Assembly (NCBI GenBank): GCA_963698775.1
Contig: CAVOSE010000033.1
Span: 1-64,000, forward strand
Reading direction: 5' to 3'
Length of the DNA: 64,000 nt
DNA from: Thiohalocapsa sp963698775
GTDB lineage: Bacteria; Pseudomonadota; Gammaproteobacteria; Chromatiales; Chromatiaceae
Shown: piece by piece, positions 45,125 to 53,764 of the stretch
How the letters are laid out: the number at the start of each line of letters is the position of its first letter
Position numbering within the stretch: position 1 is the first letter of the stretch
Notes under the pieces: generated by a model
Databases searched by the model: none
Told to the model about the DNA's origin: nothing
The model's input: the letters and a program-made list of their open reading frames with translations, nothing else
Program-made: the position numbers and the translations under genes

Positions 45125-47533
45125 ATGCATCGCTCGAAGCGGCGGAGGCTTCAGCCTAGCCGGGCGTGGTGGGCTCGGCCTTGCTATCGCGGCGTCGAGC
45201 GCATGAACATCTTGCAGGATGGCGGGGCTCGGCGAGTCTTGATCACGGGCCATGATCTGAAGTTCATTCTCCCGTTGATACAGCGTCTTGAGCGCTCTGA
45301 CGAGTATCACCTTCGCGTTGATGAGCATTCCGATCACGCGATGACGGCGACCGATGCCGCCAAGGCTGCATTGCCTTGGGCCGATACGATTTTTTGCGAA
45401 TGGGCCATGGGGAATGCAGTCTGGTTTTCGCGGCACAAACGCCGTCGCCAACGCCTGTTGGTGCGACTGCATCTGCAGGAAATTCAGGCGCGAATGCCCT
45501 TTCTGTGGAAGATCGATTGGGCTGCGGTAGACGTTTTGATCTGTATCTGCCATCACACGTACGATTGGATGTGCGCTGAGTTTCCCGCGGTCCGAGGGAA
45601 AGCGGTCATCGTCTACAACCCGATCGATGCGCGCGGCGCTCTCAGCCTGCCGAAGATGCCGCATAGCGAGTTTAATATCGGCTTCGTCGGCATGGTGCCG
45701 CAGCGGAAGCGTGTCGAGATTGCGTTCGACATTCTCAGGGCCCTGAAGACACACGACGAGCGTTACACGCTGCATATCAAGGGACGGCAACCGCACGAAT
45801 ATCCCTGGATGTTGACGCGGCAAGAGGAGATGACGTGGTACGATTCGTTCCAACGGCGGATCGAAGCCAGCCCTTATAGAAATTCCGTCATTTATGATGC
45901 GCATGGCACCGACATGCCGGCCTGGTATTCGGGGATGGGTTTTATCCTCAGTACGAGTGATTTCGAAGGCTCCCATCAGGCGATTGCGGAGGGTATGGCC
46001 GCAGGCTGCATTCCGGTCATTCGTGATTGGGAGGGGGCGGACCGAATCTACCCGCGGCGTTTTCAATTTCATTCCAGCGAAGAGGCTGCCGGCAAGGTAC
46101 GGCATTGGCATCGCGCGGGCGTGTTGACAGAAACGGCTCGGGCCTGCCGGGCCTTCGCGTGCGCCCGCTTTGACAACGGCGTGATTGTGGATACGCTCGT
46201 CGGCTTGTTGTCCGGCGAGGCACGGCATTCCGTCGTGTTGCCAAAGCGGAGGGGGGCTGCCGGGCGCGGCATCGCCGTGCTTGGTTTCCTGCAGCCCGGC
46301 GCACGCAATGGGTATCGGATACGGATTGAGCAGGAGATCAAGCGCCACGTCGAGATGGCGGGCCCGGTCAGTTTAGTCGTTCTCTACCAGGAAGGTTCTC
46401 CGGGCGAGTTGGACGCGCATGCGAGGGAGTTGGAAGCGTTGGGGTGCCGGGTGCGCCTGGTGCCGATCGCTGAGTTTTTCGCGATCGAGATGAAATTGGA
46501 CAAGGTGTTGCCAGCGTTACAGGAGATCGAGCGCATCATAGCTGAAGACGAGGTGGACATCTTGCACGCGGAGGCCCTTTATTGCGCGCGCGTCGCGTGC
46601 ATGCTAGCGCCGCGGTGCCCGAATCTGACCATTGTGTTCGACAATCATGGTGTATCGCCAGAAGAAGAGGCCATGACCGGGGCGCATCCTAATCGGGTGC
46701 GGGCGGTGGAGCGTCTAGAGCAACAGGTTCTTGCTCAAGCCGATCTCACGCTGTACGTATCGAATCAAATGGCGGCGCACTATGAGGGAAAATATGCGCT
46801 ACCGCCAATCGAACATGTCATCTTGCCCTGTTGTGTAGAGGCCAAATTCTTCTGTGATAGACCGGTTCGGGATTTGCCCGCACTGCTGTCTCGGCGAACC
46901 GTCATCGGTTATGTTGGGACCCTGGCGGCGTGGCAATGTGGGCCCGACATGCTTTCGCTCTTCGCCCAGTTACAGCGCCGCGATCCGACGCTCTTCCTGT
47001 TGCTGCTGACGCCGGCGCGCGAGCACGGCATCGCACTGGCGGCGGCGTCGGACGCAGGCATCCAGGCGGACTCTATCCTTGTCCGCGAGGTTCAACATGA
47101 TCAAGTTCCAAGCTATCTCCAACACGTTGACATTGGGCTCTTACTCAGGCGGGATCATCCGGTGAATCTGGTTTCGTCGCCGACGAAATTCGCTGAGTAT
47201 CTGGCAGCAGGCGTCCCGGTCCTGATGACCGGCGCGGTCGGCGACTACAGCAGCCAGGCGCGGACGAATCGCCTCGGGTTTGTCGTGGAGGCTAGAAAAG
47301 TACTCTCTCAGCCGGTCCCGGGAGAGGTGATCGACCAGATTCTTGCTTTCGTCCACGACGTCCGTCGTCATCGCGACGGTTGGCGACAACGGTGTCGTGA
47401 TTACGCACGCTCCAATCTCTCCTGGGATGCCTGCATGGCGAGGCTCTACGATCGGTTGGACCTCCTTGCTGCACCGACCGAGTCTGACGACCTCAGGCAG
47501 ACTGGCGGCTGTCCGCCGGTTGCTCAAGGTTAA
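45125..47533 (+). CDS. Tandem GT4 glycosyltransferase (two GT-B domains)
   Basis: The protein has about 800 residues; starts at 45125 (GAGAG just upstream) or 45203 (12 residues before the first strand) are both plausible. Domain 1 (to about 400) begins RRVLITGHDLKFILPLIQRL and has ICHHTYDWMCAEFP, FNIGFVGMVPQRKRVEIAFD and the donor loop STSDFEGSHQAIAEGMAAG. Domain 2 begins after AGRGIAVLGFLQPGARNGYR and has LHAEALYCARV, FDNHGVSPEEEA, VIGYVGTLAAWQCGPDML and VSSPTKFAEYLAAGVPVLMTG. Both look catalytically intact. It follows the four-domain enzyme by under 150 nt and precedes the second ABC exporter, so it probably extends the chain exported there. Fewer hydrophobic segments than a membrane GT, so cytoplasmic or peripheral. 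Confidence 0.85.
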   Translation: MHRSKRRRLQPSRAWWARPCYRGVERMNILQDGGARRVLITGHDLKFILPLIQRLERSDEYHLRVDEHSDHAMTATDAAKAALPWADTIFCEWAMGNAVWFSRHKRRRQRLLVRLHLQEIQARMPFLWKIDWAAVDVLICICHHTYDWMCAEFPAVRGKAVIVYNPIDARGALSLPKMPHSEFNIGFVGMVPQRKRVEIAFDILRALKTHDERYTLHIKGRQPHEYPWMLTRQEEMTWYDSFQRRIEASPYRNSVIYDAHGTDMPAWYSGMGFILSTSDFEGSHQAIAEGMAAGCIPVIRDWEGADRIYPRRFQFHSSEEAAGKVRHWHRAGVLTETARACRAFACARFDNGVIVDTLVGLLSGEARHSVVLPKRRGAAGRGIAVLGFLQPGARNGYRIRIEQEIKRHVEMAGPVSLVVLYQEGSPGELDAHARELEALGCRVRLVPIAEFFAIEMKLDKVLPALQEIERIIAEDEVDILHAEALYCARVACMLAPRCPNLTIVFDNHGVSPEEEAMTGAHPNRVRAVERLEQQVLAQADLTLYVSNQMAAHYEGKYALPPIEHVILPCCVEAKFFCDRPVRDLPALLSRRTVIGYVGTLAAWQCGPDMLSLFAQLQRRDPTLFLLLLTPAREHGIALAAASDAGIQADSILVREVQHDQVPSYLQHVDIGLLLRRDHPVNLVSSPTKFAEYLAAGVPVLMTGAVGDYSSQARTNRLGFVVEARKVLSQPVPGEVIDQILAFVHDVRRHRDGWRQRCRDYARSNLSWDACMARLYDRLDLLAAPTESDDLRQTGGCPPVAQG

Positions 47534-47690
47534 GTACAAGCCAGAAACGCGATGGGAGACTGTGGTCAATGTCGTCCTTCATGAACGCATTCGGTGCGAC
47601 GTAGCCCAACGTCCTCGGAGCCCGGATACGAGCGTCCAGAACGCATTCGAAGCCTCGTTGGTTCAAGACCGTTTAGGAGTCGCCTCTTTT

Positions 47691-48542
47691 ATGCCGCAAA
47701 ACTCATCTCGCGAGCGCCATTGGCTATTAAACCAAGTCGCACGGGGCTTGAATCGAGAGAATTTCGCGCTCGCCTTGAGAGATATTGTCGAAGGTTGGGA
47801 GCGGCGAGATCTATGGGCGACGATCGGGCTGCATGATATTCGTCAGCGTTATCGCCGTTCCTTTCTTGGGCCCTTCTGGATCACGCTATCCATGGGTATC
47901 CTTGTCGGGGCGCTCGGCCTACTCTACGGGCGTATCTTTCAGCGCGATCTGAACGAGTATTTGCCATATCTGGCAGCTGGATACATTACCTGGGGACTGC
48001 TCTCCGCGAGCGTACTCGACGGCGCTAAGTCATTCCTCCGATCGGAGGGGCTCATCAAGCAACTGGCTGCCCCACTGTCCATTCACGTCTATCGAGCTAC
48101 CTGGGTCGCTCTGATCATTTTCGCGCACAACATGCTGATCTACGCTGCTTTGGCAATCTGGTTTTCCGTTGATGTCAATTGGACCTTGATATTGTTTTTT
48201 CCTGCCATTTCCTTATTGGTATTAAATACTCTGTGGATGGGTCTGTTCCTAGGTTTGCTAAGTGCACGTTACCGCGATATCCCTATGGTGCTAGCCAGTG
48301 TCATGCAAGTCATGTTTTTCATCACTCCGGTGCTGTGGACCCCCGATATGCTGGCAGACCGAGTGGCGCTGATGACCTATAATCCCCTGTATTACTTTGT
48401 GGATATCGTCCGTTCGCCATTGCTAGGCGAACTCCCTTCGGTCAACTCCTGGATCGTCGTGCTGGCGCTCGCCATCCTTGGTTGGTCCATTGCTCTACTG
48501 TTCTATACTGTCTATCGCTGGCGTATCGCCTACTGGGTGTAG
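47691..48542 (+). CDS. ABC-2 polysaccharide exporter permease, system 2
   Basis: ATG 47691 gives 283 residues; the same frame is open far upstream, but that part overlaps the end of the GT4 gene and is not conserved. The protein has the N-terminal amphipathic stretch WATIGLHDIRQRYRRSFLG, then TM helices such as FWITLSMGILVGALGLLYG and YLPYLAAGYITWGLLSASV. FFITPVLWTPDM and MTYNPLYYFVDIVRSPLLG are typical of Wzm/KpsM-like ABC-2 proteins, as is the end VYRWRIAYWV. AGGAG at about 47676 is roughly eleven bases upstream. It is clearly paralogous, over its whole length, to the permease encoded on the opposite strand at 50152. The partner ATPase follows after 22 nt. Confidence 0.92.
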   Translation: MPQNSSRERHWLLNQVARGLNRENFALALRDIVEGWERRDLWATIGLHDIRQRYRRSFLGPFWITLSMGILVGALGLLYGRIFQRDLNEYLPYLAAGYITWGLLSASVLDGAKSFLRSEGLIKQLAAPLSIHVYRATWVALIIFAHNMLIYAALAIWFSVDVNWTLILFFPAISLLVLNTLWMGLFLGLLSARYRDIPMVLASVMQVMFFITPVLWTPDMLADRVALMTYNPLYYFVDIVRSPLLGELPSVNSWIVVLALAILGWSIALLFYTVYRWRIAYWV

Positions 48543-48564
48543 CTGAGCAGTTTGAAGAATCGTC

Positions 48565-49329
48565 ATGGCATCGATACGACTCAAGAACGCGTCGGTAACC
48601 TTTCCCCTCTATAGTTCGGAGAGGCGTTCATTAACCGCACGTCTTTTTTCGTCACCCACCGGGGGGCAGATTCTAAGTACCGGGGCGTTCAACAAGACCA
48701 AGGTCGTGCGCGCCTTGGACAATCTTTCCTTCACGCTAGAGCATGGCGATCGCGTCGCATTGGTGGGGCATAACGGGGCAGGAAAAAGCACGCTGCTGCG
48801 ACTGCTGGCAGGGATCTACGAGCCGAGCGAGGGCCGGGTAGAGATAAAAGGTCGCCCGGTCCCGTTGTTTGATGCTTCGCTTGGTATGGATCCCGAAAGT
48901 ACCGGCTATGAGAACATCCTGCTACGCGGCCTTTTTCTTGGGCTCTCGCGCGCGCAGATCGATGAAAAGACGGACGAGATCGCCGAGTTTACTGAACTCG
49001 GTCACTTCCTCGATTTGCCACTTAGGACGTACTCGACCGGTATGCGAACGCGCTTGGCCTTTGCAGTGTCAACGTCGATCGTCCCGGAAATCCTCCTTCT
49101 GGACGAGGGGTTGGGGACCGGTGATGCCTCGTTCTTCGAGAAAGCCAACCGACGCATCGCCATGTTTACGAATCAGGCGGCGATCGTGCTGTTGGCAAGC
49201 CACTCGGAGGCGATGGTTCGGCGTATGTGCACCAAGGCTGTGCTGCTGGAGCATGGGCAAGTCTTGCAGATCGGCGGGGTCGACGAAGTGCTCGAGGCCT
49301 ACAGCGCCCACTCGGGGCTTCGCACGTAG
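48565..49329 (+). CDS. Polysaccharide ABC exporter ATPase without C-terminal domain, system 2
   Basis: The 254-residue protein is a single ABC ATPase domain with Walker A VGHNGAGKST, LGMDPESTGYENILLRGL, signature YSTGMRTRLAFAVSTSI, Walker B ILLLDEGLGTGD and a switch histidine in LLASHSE. It lacks the Wzt C-terminal domain present in system 1. In characterised cases such short ATPases (KpsT or Wzt of Klebsiella O2a type) export polymers without a chain-end recognition step. Glu in DEG is the catalytic base. It pairs with the permease just upstream and converges on its paralogue at 49390 with only 60 bp between stops, in which I see no strong hairpin. Confidence 0.92.
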   Translation: MASIRLKNASVTFPLYSSERRSLTARLFSSPTGGQILSTGAFNKTKVVRALDNLSFTLEHGDRVALVGHNGAGKSTLLRLLAGIYEPSEGRVEIKGRPVPLFDASLGMDPESTGYENILLRGLFLGLSRAQIDEKTDEIAEFTELGHFLDLPLRTYSTGMRTRLAFAVSTSIVPEILLLDEGLGTGDASFFEKANRRIAMFTNQAAIVLLASHSEAMVRRMCTKAVLLEHGQVLQIGGVDEVLEAYSAHSGLRT

Positions 49330-49389
49330 CCTTTTCCTTGCCGATTGATCCGGGGATTGCTGACGCGGCGGGGTTTACCGAGTTGCCGC

Positions 49390-50142
49390 TCACCGCGCGG
49401 ATCGCTTTGCGTAGTCGGCGAGCACGTCTTCCGTGTCGCCGACCTTGATGATGCGCCCGCGTTCCATGAGCACGGCCTTGTCACACATGTCCCGAATTAG
49501 CGCATTGGAGTGCGAGGCCAATACAATGATCGCGGCTCGTCCGGTGAAATGCTTGAGTCGGCGATTAGCTTTGTCGAGAAACTGGGCGTCGCCAGCCCCC
49601 ATGCCCTCGTCGAGCAGGAGAATGTCAGGCTCAATGGATGTCGACACCGCAAAGGCGAGGCGCATGCGCATGCCGTCGGAGTAGGTGCGAATGGGCAGAT
49701 CAAGAAACTCGCCAAGTTCGGTGAACTCGGCAATCTCCCTCGTTTTGGCTCGGACCTCCGCATGGCTCAGGCCAAGGAAGAGACCGCGAAGCATGATATT
49801 TTCATATCCGGTGGCTTCAGGTTCCATGCCAAGCGAGATGTCGAACAGCGGTGCGACATGTCCGTCGGTTTTGACGACACCGGCACCGGGTTCGGAGATC
49901 CCAGCAAGTACGCGGAGCAGGGTGCTCTTTCCCGCACCGTTGTGGCCGACTAGACCGACTCGGTCCCCATGGTTCAGTTCAAGGCTGACGTCGTCCAGAG
50001 CCTTGACGACCGAAACCTTACCTTCCGCGGCGCCGATCTGACCGCCTGTTCTGCCGGAAAGTAGGCGGGTCTTCAGGGAGCGGCTGGTTGCGTCGTAAAT
50101 GGGAAAGTAGACGTGAATATTCTGTAAGCTTATGTGAGCCAC
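49390..50142 (-). CDS. Polysaccharide ABC exporter ATPase without C-terminal domain, system 3
   Basis: The 250-residue protein closely parallels the system 2 ATPase: Walker A VGHNGAGKST, LGMEPEATGYENIMLRGL, signature YSDGMRMRLAFAVSTSI, Walker B ILLLDEGMGAGD and VLASHSN. The signature has D for T (YSDGM against YSTGM), a common variant. Both ATPases share the unusual N-terminal stretch with a TGGQI motif (RTGGQIGAAEG, PTGGQILSTGA). It lies 9 nt downstream of its own permease gene. The pair is the mirror image, permease then ATPase on the minus strand, of system 2. Confidence 0.92.
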   Translation of the reverse strand: MAHISLQNIHVYFPIYDATSRSLKTRLLSGRTGGQIGAAEGKVSVVKALDDVSLELNHGDRVGLVGHNGAGKSTLLRVLAGISEPGAGVVKTDGHVAPLFDISLGMEPEATGYENIMLRGLFLGLSHAEVRAKTREIAEFTELGEFLDLPIRTYSDGMRMRLAFAVSTSIEPDILLLDEGMGAGDAQFLDKANRRLKHFTGRAAIIVLASHSNALIRDMCDKAVLMERGRIIKVGDTEDVLADYAKRSAR

Positions 50143-50151
50143 TGAGCCATC

Positions 50152-51006
50152 CTATACCCAATATCCGATTCGCCAGCGATAGACAACAAAGAAGAAGATA
50201 GCTAGCAGCCAGCCTAACAGCGTGAAGAGGAGGACGGCGATCCAATTGCCGAGCGTTGGTACTTGCCCGAGCAGAGGGGCTCGCACGATCTCGACTAGGT
50301 GATAGAGCGGATTCAGGTCAAGGATTAACGCCCGACCTGGCAACATCTCCGGTTTCCAAATGATGGGCGTGAGAAAGAAGGCGACTTGAACGATGCTCGC
50401 AAGCACCTGCGGGATATCGCGAAAGCGAGCACTGACGAGCCCTAAGAGCAAGCCGAGCCAGACTCCATTGAAAAGCACAACGGCCAGAGCGGGCACGGCC
50501 AAGAGAACAGCCCAGCCCGGGTTGCTTTGGAAAACAAACGCAAGTAGCACGACAATCCAGATATTGTGTGCAAAGATGATCAGATTTCGCCACACGTCCC
50601 GGTATACATAGATCGAGACCGGTGCGGCGAGTTGGCGTATGAGTCGATCTGACGCGATGAAGCATTGTGCCCCATCGAGTATGAGTCCCGAAATCAATCC
50701 CCAGACGACAAACCCCGCGGCAATATAGGGCAAGTAGTCAGCGAGGGGCTGATTGAAGATACCGCCATAAAGAAGACCGAGTGCGCCTACCATGATGCCC
50801 ATAGACAAGGTAAGCCAGAAAGGGCCAATCACGGAGCGGCGGTAACGCTGCTTGATATCTCTCAAGCCCATGGTTAGCCACAATTCGTGGTGTTTCCAGC
50901 CTCCGACAATATCGGACGTTGCTTTTTGTAGTTGGATTCGCGTCAAACCAGCACGGAGCTGCGCGATCAGCCAAAAAGAGGGCATTGATGGAAGGGCTAG
51001 TGCCAC
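50152..51006 (-). CDS. ABC-2 polysaccharide exporter permease, system 3
   Basis: The 284-residue permease has LTMGLRDIKQRYRRSVIG, FWLTLSMGIMVGALGLLYGG, YLPYIAAGFVVWGLISGLI and LIRQLAAPVSIYVYRDVWR, each aligning with the system 2 permease without gaps. TPIIWKPEMLPGR and LNPLYHLVEIVRAPLLGQ follow, and the end VYRWRIGYWV is nearly the same. Six TM helices are expected. The conserved N-terminal amphipathic segment lies on the cytoplasmic membrane face and receives the ATPase. Upstream of its start is a 418-bp gap that must hold the promoter. Cargo may be the same polymer as system 2 or a different one. Confidence 0.92.
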   Translation of the reverse strand: MALALPSMPSFWLIAQLRAGLTRIQLQKATSDIVGGWKHHELWLTMGLRDIKQRYRRSVIGPFWLTLSMGIMVGALGLLYGGIFNQPLADYLPYIAAGFVVWGLISGLILDGAQCFIASDRLIRQLAAPVSIYVYRDVWRNLIIFAHNIWIVVLLAFVFQSNPGWAVLLAVPALAVVLFNGVWLGLLLGLVSARFRDIPQVLASIVQVAFFLTPIIWKPEMLPGRALILDLNPLYHLVEIVRAPLLGQVPTLGNWIAVLLFTLLGWLLAIFFFVVYRWRIGYWV

Positions 51007-51424
51007 GGGTTAGGTGTGGTGGTGTGTAGGCAGAGGGGCGCTAGAATACCCTAGTCGAGACAGCTTTTCTACGCATTAGAAAGCGGTCGGCGCGGTTCGC
51101 GGAGGTTCGAAGAACCCGATACTGTGTTGTTGATCGCTGCTTGGCTACGATCTGGAGTTCTGGCCAGGTTGATTGTTTCGGTTACTGGAAGTGACCCCGC
51201 GATTGCACTAATCGATTTTCCAGATCTGGTCGATTGGGAAACCTCGGAGATTGTTGTGGGCTTATGCTGAAGGTAGCCGACCTAGGCCTACGCGAACCTC
51301 CTGCGGCCAAGCGCGGTGTTCGCGCACTGCCTGGCGGCCCATTGCGGCGCGGAGCTGCGGGCTCGGGCGGGGGTGGGCAGCACCACCACCGACCTGCCGG
51401 GGTGACGCCCCTACGGCGACGCTC
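51007..51424. other. Intergenic gap of 418 bp with possible coding relic
   Basis: The left half should hold the promoter of the system 3 exporter operon (minus strand), but no clear boxes were identified. At 51286-51405 a plus-strand stretch of 39 codons ends VGSTTTDLPG and stop. VGSTTTD resembles the phosphate-binding loop of hydantoinase/oxoprolinase-type or ASKHA ATP-binding proteins, so this may be the remnant of such a gene. Evidence is weak. Confidence 0.3.
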
Positions 51425-53764
51425 TCACGGCTTGAACTTCTCTAGTCCTTCAGCCAGAAACCGGTCGTCTTCGCCGACGCGCGGTTCAGCGCGTAGCCAA
51501 AGCGTGAACTCGGCGCCTCGGCCTAAGTTGGTGCGAACTGTGATCTTGCCGCCGTGGCGGCGCATCAGCAGATGACTGACGAACAGGCCGAGGCCAGTGC
51601 CCGCGCCGGCGCGCTTGGTGCTGAAGAACGGTGTGAAGACGATGTCGATCAGCTCGGGCGCGATACCGGGGCCGCTGTCGGTGACCTGGATACGCACGCC
51701 CTCGTCTTCCCAGTCTTCGGTGCGGACCATGATAGTGCCGTTTCGGGGCAATCTGCTTTGCTGCTTTGTGGTGTTGTTGTCGACTTGTCCAGTGAGGTGT
51801 CCGGTGAGTTGTCCCAACGATTGACTCGCTGGTCGGCCGCTTTCGGGCAACGCCTCGAGCCCGGTTTGTTGCTGAGCATGAATCGCGTTGACCAACAGAT
51901 TCACTAAGACCTGCTGTAGGTCCTGTCGCGCGATGCGGACGGGGTGGCTTGCGGTCAGCTCTAGCGCGATCTCGACGCCAGCGCTGGACCGCAGGTGGGC
52001 GACCAGCTTCAACGTTTCCTGCACGAGCTCGTTGACGTCTAGGGTTTCGCTCCAACCGGCGTAGTCGGCCGGGCGGGCGTATTGCAGCAGGCTGTCGATG
52101 ATGTCCTTGACCCGATAGACCTGAGCGATGATTAGTTGGATCTCGCCGCGGACGGGTTCGGCGGCATCGCCGAGCTCGGCGTCGAGTACGTCGAGGTTGC
52201 CGAGGATCACGGCCATGGGGTTATTGATCTCATGGGCCATGCCCGCGCTGAGTTCACCAAGCGCCGCGAGCTTCTCGGACTGCACCAAGGCGCTGCGGGT
52301 CGCGCGCAGCTGCTCGATGGTGCCCTCGAGCTCGGTGTTGCGGTTCTTAAGTTCCGCGGTGCGCTCTTCGACCGTGCGTTCCAGCGAGTCGGCGGCTTCG
52401 AGGACTTGACGGTTACGTTCGGCCAGCAGGTCGAGCATGGCATCAAATTCGCGGGCGAGGGTGCCGATCTCGTCGCGGGATTTCACCGGGCCGACTCGCC
52501 GATCGCGCCCAGCACGGGTGGCGCCTACGACGGCGCTCATGGTCTCAAGCGGTTGAAAGATGCTCTTGGCTCCCAGGATCCCGAGCAGTGCGCTGATAGC
52601 GGCGATGCCGGCAAAGCTCAGCACCAGCGTCATCAGTGCCTGGTTCAGGTCGGCCCGAAACGGCGCCTCTAGGAAACCGGCGTAGAGCATGCCGACGCGC
52701 CGCCCCGCCACGTCGACAATGGGCTGGTAGGCCGAAATGTACCAGTCGTTGACGACAAAGGCGCGGTCGATCCAAGGCTCGCCAACCTCCAACACCTGCC
52801 TACGAACCGCCGCGGAGACCCGAGTGCCCAGTGCCCGCTCGCCTGGCGCCAGCGGGACGTTGGTGCTGATGCGCACGTCGTCGAGAAATACCGTGACGGT
52901 GCCGATGCTACCCCGCGGCAGGCTGCCGGGGCCGTAGACCAGATTGCGGATAGAGTCGACGAAGTCGAAGTTGCCGTTCAAGATCAGTCCACCGTCGAGG
53001 ACCGCGCGGACATTGTCGTTGTCATCGCGCACGGGATACACGGCGCGAATGATCATGGCGCGGTCTTCAATGCGACGCTGACTGGGTTGCGCCCGCGGTG
53101 TTGGCAGCAGCTCCAGACGAACCCGGTTAGCCAACGCCGGGGCCTCTTGAGCCAGATCGGTCGCGGAGTAGACCTCGATGCCGACGGACGGTTCGCCGAG
53201 CAGCGCCCGCTCGAGCAACGGCGACGGGCGGCTTTGCCGGCCGATGGACCGGGTAGCCCCTTGACCGTTGCTGTCAAGGGGGTCTTGATCCCTGAGTATT
53301 CGGCCCTGACGGTCGGTCAGGTGCAAAAAGCCGAAGCCGGCCTCGGTGCGGGTCTTGGCGATCTGCCGTGCCAACGCGCGAAAATCGCTGCGCGCGTAGG
53401 CGGTGCGAAAATCGAACGATTCCGCCAGCCGTGCGAGCCGGTCGAGTTCGGTGCGCTGGGCGCGGGTAAACACGTCCTCGGCCACCGACAAGTCGGTGCT
53501 CACCTTGATGAACAACTGGTCGAAACCGAACTTTCCACCCCAGTAAACCGCCAATGCCAGTGTGGCCGGTAGGGCCAGTAAGACCGGCAGCAGAACCAGC
53601 GCTAGCAGCTTCCGACGGACCGTGGCATGTCCCTTAGCGGTTGGCCGCGTCTTTGGCAGCCCATCGGGGAAGCCGAACGAGGTGATGGCTTCGGTTTTTG
53701 GACTGGGGCCCAGGCTCGAGTCGCCGGGCGCGGCGGCGTCAGTCGTGACCGGTTTCGTCGTCAT
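51425..53764 (-). CDS. Sensor histidine kinase with periplasmic Cache domain, HAMP and coiled coil
   Basis: The start at ATG 53764 overlaps the response-regulator stop by 26 nt and gives 779 residues. A first TM helix (about 52-74) and a second (about 376-398) frame a periplasmic sensor of about 300 residues, of the Cache_3/sCache type (FGFLHLTDRQGRILRDQDP, NDWYISAYQPIVDVAG, RRVGMLYAGFLEAPF). HAMP (about 399-450) and a coiled coil follow. The H box AGMAHEINNPM has the phospho-accepting His511, the N box is VNLLVNA (621-627), then DSGPG (696-700), FFSTK and GTGLGL (722-727). An unusual insertion of about 45 residues with QLTGHLTGQ lies between the N and G1 boxes. Partner of the NtrC-type regulator encoded just upstream; ligand unknown, probably a small organic acid. 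Confidence 0.92.
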   Translation of the reverse strand: MTTKPVTTDAAAPGDSSLGPSPKTEAITSFGFPDGLPKTRPTAKGHATVRRKLLALVLLPVLLALPATLALAVYWGGKFGFDQLFIKVSTDLSVAEDVFTRAQRTELDRLARLAESFDFRTAYARSDFRALARQIAKTRTEAGFGFLHLTDRQGRILRDQDPLDSNGQGATRSIGRQSRPSPLLERALLGEPSVGIEVYSATDLAQEAPALANRVRLELLPTPRAQPSQRRIEDRAMIIRAVYPVRDDNDNVRAVLDGGLILNGNFDFVDSIRNLVYGPGSLPRGSIGTVTVFLDDVRISTNVPLAPGERALGTRVSAAVRRQVLEVGEPWIDRAFVVNDWYISAYQPIVDVAGRRVGMLYAGFLEAPFRADLNQALMTLVLSFAGIAAISALLGILGAKSIFQPLETMSAVVGATRAGRDRRVGPVKSRDEIGTLAREFDAMLDLLAERNRQVLEAADSLERTVEERTAELKNRNTELEGTIEQLRATRSALVQSEKLAALGELSAGMAHEINNPMAVILGNLDVLDAELGDAAEPVRGEIQLIIAQVYRVKDIIDSLLQYARPADYAGWSETLDVNELVQETLKLVAHLRSSAGVEIALELTASHPVRIARQDLQQVLVNLLVNAIHAQQQTGLEALPESGRPASQSLGQLTGHLTGQVDNNTTKQQSRLPRNGTIMVRTEDWEDEGVRIQVTDSGPGIAPELIDIVFTPFFSTKRAGAGTGLGLFVSHLLMRRHGGKITVRTNLGRGAEFTLWLRAEPRVGEDDRFLAEGLEKFKP

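Noticed and set aside
44741..46348. Open frame of 535 codons antisense to the four-domain enzyme and the tandem GT4
   Set aside because: Covers two conserved sense genes; long antisense frames are common at this GC content.
379..51006. Exosortase (XrtA)/PEP-CTERM exopolysaccharide cluster
   Set aside because: AsnB and several GT4 genes recall such clusters, but no exosortase, PEP-CTERM protein, Wzc-like kinase or PrsT-type gene is present, and export is by ABC transporters.
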